NCBI GenBank assembly: GCA_016763045.1
Contig: JAESUN010000087.1
Location: forward strand, 1-7,075
Direction: 5' to 3'
From: Opitutaceae bacterium
GTDB taxonomy: Bacteria > Verrucomicrobiota > Verrucomicrobiia > Opitutales > Opitutaceae
Length of the DNA stretch: 7,075 bases
The translations under genes and the position numbers were made by a program. The notes under the pieces were generated by a model. The model did not search any database, was not told where the DNA came from, and was given only the letters and a program-made list of their open reading frames with translations. Positions 6,263 to 7,075 of this stretch are shown in pieces (position 1 is the stretch's first letter; every line of letters starts with the position of its first letter).

Positions 6263-6842
6263 ATCAGCTTCTGCTCCTGTCTTTCTCGCATTCGGTTCAA
6301 ACATAGGAAATGCTCAAACGATTTTTGATCAGGCGTATTCTCTTCTAGAGGAACATTGTCAGCACATTGCCCATTCGTCTCTCTACCGAACCACCCCCTA
6401 TGGGCATGAAGACCAAGATGACTTCACCAATGCTGCCCTTGAAGTCCGCACCTCTCTCTCTCCCTTGGACCTTCTAGCCTTCACACAGCAAGTAGAGTTG
6501 CAATGCGGTAAAAAGACTCCCTTCAAAGATGGGCCCCGATCTCTTGACATCGATATCCTTTTCTATGGTTCCTGTGTTATCACAGATGAACACCTGAAAA
6601 TTCCCCACCCCCACTTACCTGAACGAGATTTTGTTCTTCTGCCTATGGTAGAAATTGCCCCAACCCTTCGACATCCCCAAACAAATCTCACCATGCAGGA
6701 ACATCTAGAAGCTCTCACACCCATTATCACACCGGTGAAAAAGCGCCCTGGCGCTAAAAGCCACCATAAACAATATGGCACCCTATATTATAATATTTTG
6801 AGAAATCTGAAGTATCTTCCAATACTGATAGGAAACGACTAA
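6249..6842 (+). CDS. folK: 2-amino-4-hydroxy-6-hydroxymethyldihydropteridine pyrophosphokinase (HPPK) with extra C-terminal tail
   Basis: FolK transfers pyrophosphate from ATP to 6-hydroxymethyl-7,8-dihydropterin, making the substrate of FolP. The core is clear: FLAFGSNIGN at residues 12-21, SLYRTTPYGHEDQDDFTNAAL at 44-64 split as the pterin/ATP loop, the signature GPRSLDIDILFYG at 95-107 with the two magnesium-binding aspartates D100 and D102, and PHPHLPERDFVLLPMVEI at 119-136. The stretch before the signature (KKTPFKD) lacks the tryptophan and one of the arginines found in E. coli HPPK, a variation seen in other lineages. The core ends near residue 162; a further 35 residues, first basic (KKRPGAKSHHK) and then hydrophobic, extend past the family's usual length of about 160-170. 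The ATG at 6249 overlaps the folB end by 14 bp, so translation is probably coupled. Function is confident; the tail is unexplained. Confidence 0.95.
   Translation: MSNDRSASAPVFLAFGSNIGNAQTIFDQAYSLLEEHCQHIAHSSLYRTTPYGHEDQDDFTNAALEVRTSLSPLDLLAFTQQVELQCGKKTPFKDGPRSLDIDILFYGSCVITDEHLKIPHPHLPERDFVLLPMVEIAPTLRHPQTNLTMQEHLEALTPIITPVKKRPGAKSHHKQYGTLYYNILRNLKYLPILIGND
6767..6794 (+). promoter_or_regulatory. Possible promoter for the downstream desaturase gene, inside folK
   Basis: A perfect TATAAT at 6789-6794 is preceded after 16 bp by TAAACA at 6767-6772, four of six matches to TTGACA. It lies in an A+T-rich patch at the end of folK that contrasts with the more balanced sequence around it. Transcription would start near 6801, about 110 bp before the ATG at 6911. 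It would let the membrane enzyme be expressed apart from the folate genes. Motif-based only. Confidence 0.33.
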
Positions 6843-6910
6843 CCATAACACCGTATCCTTATGAAGACACCTTCGAGTTTATCCCTTCGCTTCTTGATCG
6901 TCTCTAACCT
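6843..6910 (+). other. Short gap between folK and the desaturase-like gene
   Basis: These 68 bp hold no convincing hairpin terminator, no ribosome binding site in front of the ATG at 6911, and only a 30-codon open frame beginning at 6861 that overlaps the next gene and resembles nothing. It would become the untranslated leader if the promoter inside folK is real. Confidence 0.4.
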
Positions 6911-7075
6911 ATGTCCGAAAAAATCAAAATTAGTTGGTATCGTTGCAAAGTAGACCGCGCCGTGATGGGCGACCTCATGCACAAGAGCAATGCGAAGGCC
7001 TTCGCTCAGGTCATCCCGTCCTTACTCCTCTATGCCACGACGGCCACATTGGCGTATTTCGCCTTCGTCAATCTC
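6911..7075 (+). CDS. Probable fatty acid desaturase, N-terminus only (cut by window edge)
   Basis: An ATG at 6911 opens 55 codons to the window's right end. The product starts MSEKIKISWYRCKVDRAVMG, with W9-Y10-R11 and then DLMHKSNAKAFAQV, followed by a hydrophobic stretch from about residue 34 that looks like the first membrane segment. A W-Y-R motif with a following 'L..L..KSD..g' stretch before the first membrane span resembles the start of bacterial membrane-bound fatty acid desaturase-family proteins, which use a di-iron centre held by histidine boxes to insert double bonds in lipids. Those histidine boxes lie beyond the window, so the assignment is tentative; another small membrane protein is possible. 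It is co-directional with folK, 68 bp downstream, and may have its own promoter. Confidence 0.5.
   Translation, partial: MSEKIKISWYRCKVDRAVMGDLMHKSNAKAFAQVIPSLLLYATTATLAYFAFVNL

Noticed and set aside
6738..6755. Palindrome AGCGCC-CT-GGCGCT flanked by an A run, which on the minus strand reads as a hairpin followed by T residues
   Set aside because: It sits inside the folK coding sequence, no minus-strand gene lies to its right to be terminated, and the stem is only about five pairs with a workable loop.
6861..6953. A 30-codon open frame between folK and the desaturase-like gene
   Set aside because: It has no ribosome site, overlaps the better-supported start at 6911 and resembles no known peptide.

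Overview
This 7.1 kb window is densely coding and carries nine genes in two divergent blocks, with no RNA gene, CRISPR array or mobile element visible. Base composition is near balanced, and almost none of the starts has a good Shine-Dalgarno sequence. The gene content (a PHP/DUF3604-type hydrolase, a xylose-isomerase-like TIM barrel protein, a GW-motif hydroxyacid dehydrogenase, a secreted 7-bladed lactonase) is of a kind common in Verrucomicrobiota, Lentisphaerota and Planctomycetota. My best guess is a marine or heterotrophic verrucomicrobial relative, but this is inference from family style and not from a marker gene.

Left block, minus strand (2643 down to 1): a cytoplasmic PHP-type metallohydrolase, a sugar phosphate isomerase/epimerase-like protein, and the first 79 residues of a D-isomer-specific 2-hydroxyacid dehydrogenase cut by the window edge. 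The last two are 3 bp apart and surely co-transcribed. A 93 bp gap with a possible weak promoter separates them from the hydrolase. The families suggest small-molecule carbohydrate or sugar-acid metabolism; the substrates cannot be read from the sequence.

Right block, plus strand (2798 to 6842): aldo/keto reductase, exported lactonase, then folP, folB and folK. Neighbouring genes overlap by 32 and 14 bp or are separated by only 10 bp, so all five could form one transcript. FolB makes 6-hydroxymethyl-7,8-dihydropterin, FolK pyrophosphorylates it and FolP joins it to p-aminobenzoate, so three consecutive folate steps are encoded together, behind two carbohydrate-type enzymes.

Right edge (6911 onward): the N-terminus of a probable membrane fatty acid desaturase, preceded by a possible promoter (TATAAT) lying inside the 3' end of folK.

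I found no convincing wholly new system. The most unusual points are the fusion of a secreted lactonase/AKR pair to a folate operon, the unexplained 35-residue basic tail on FolK, and the divergent five-gene carbohydrate module around 2644-2797.
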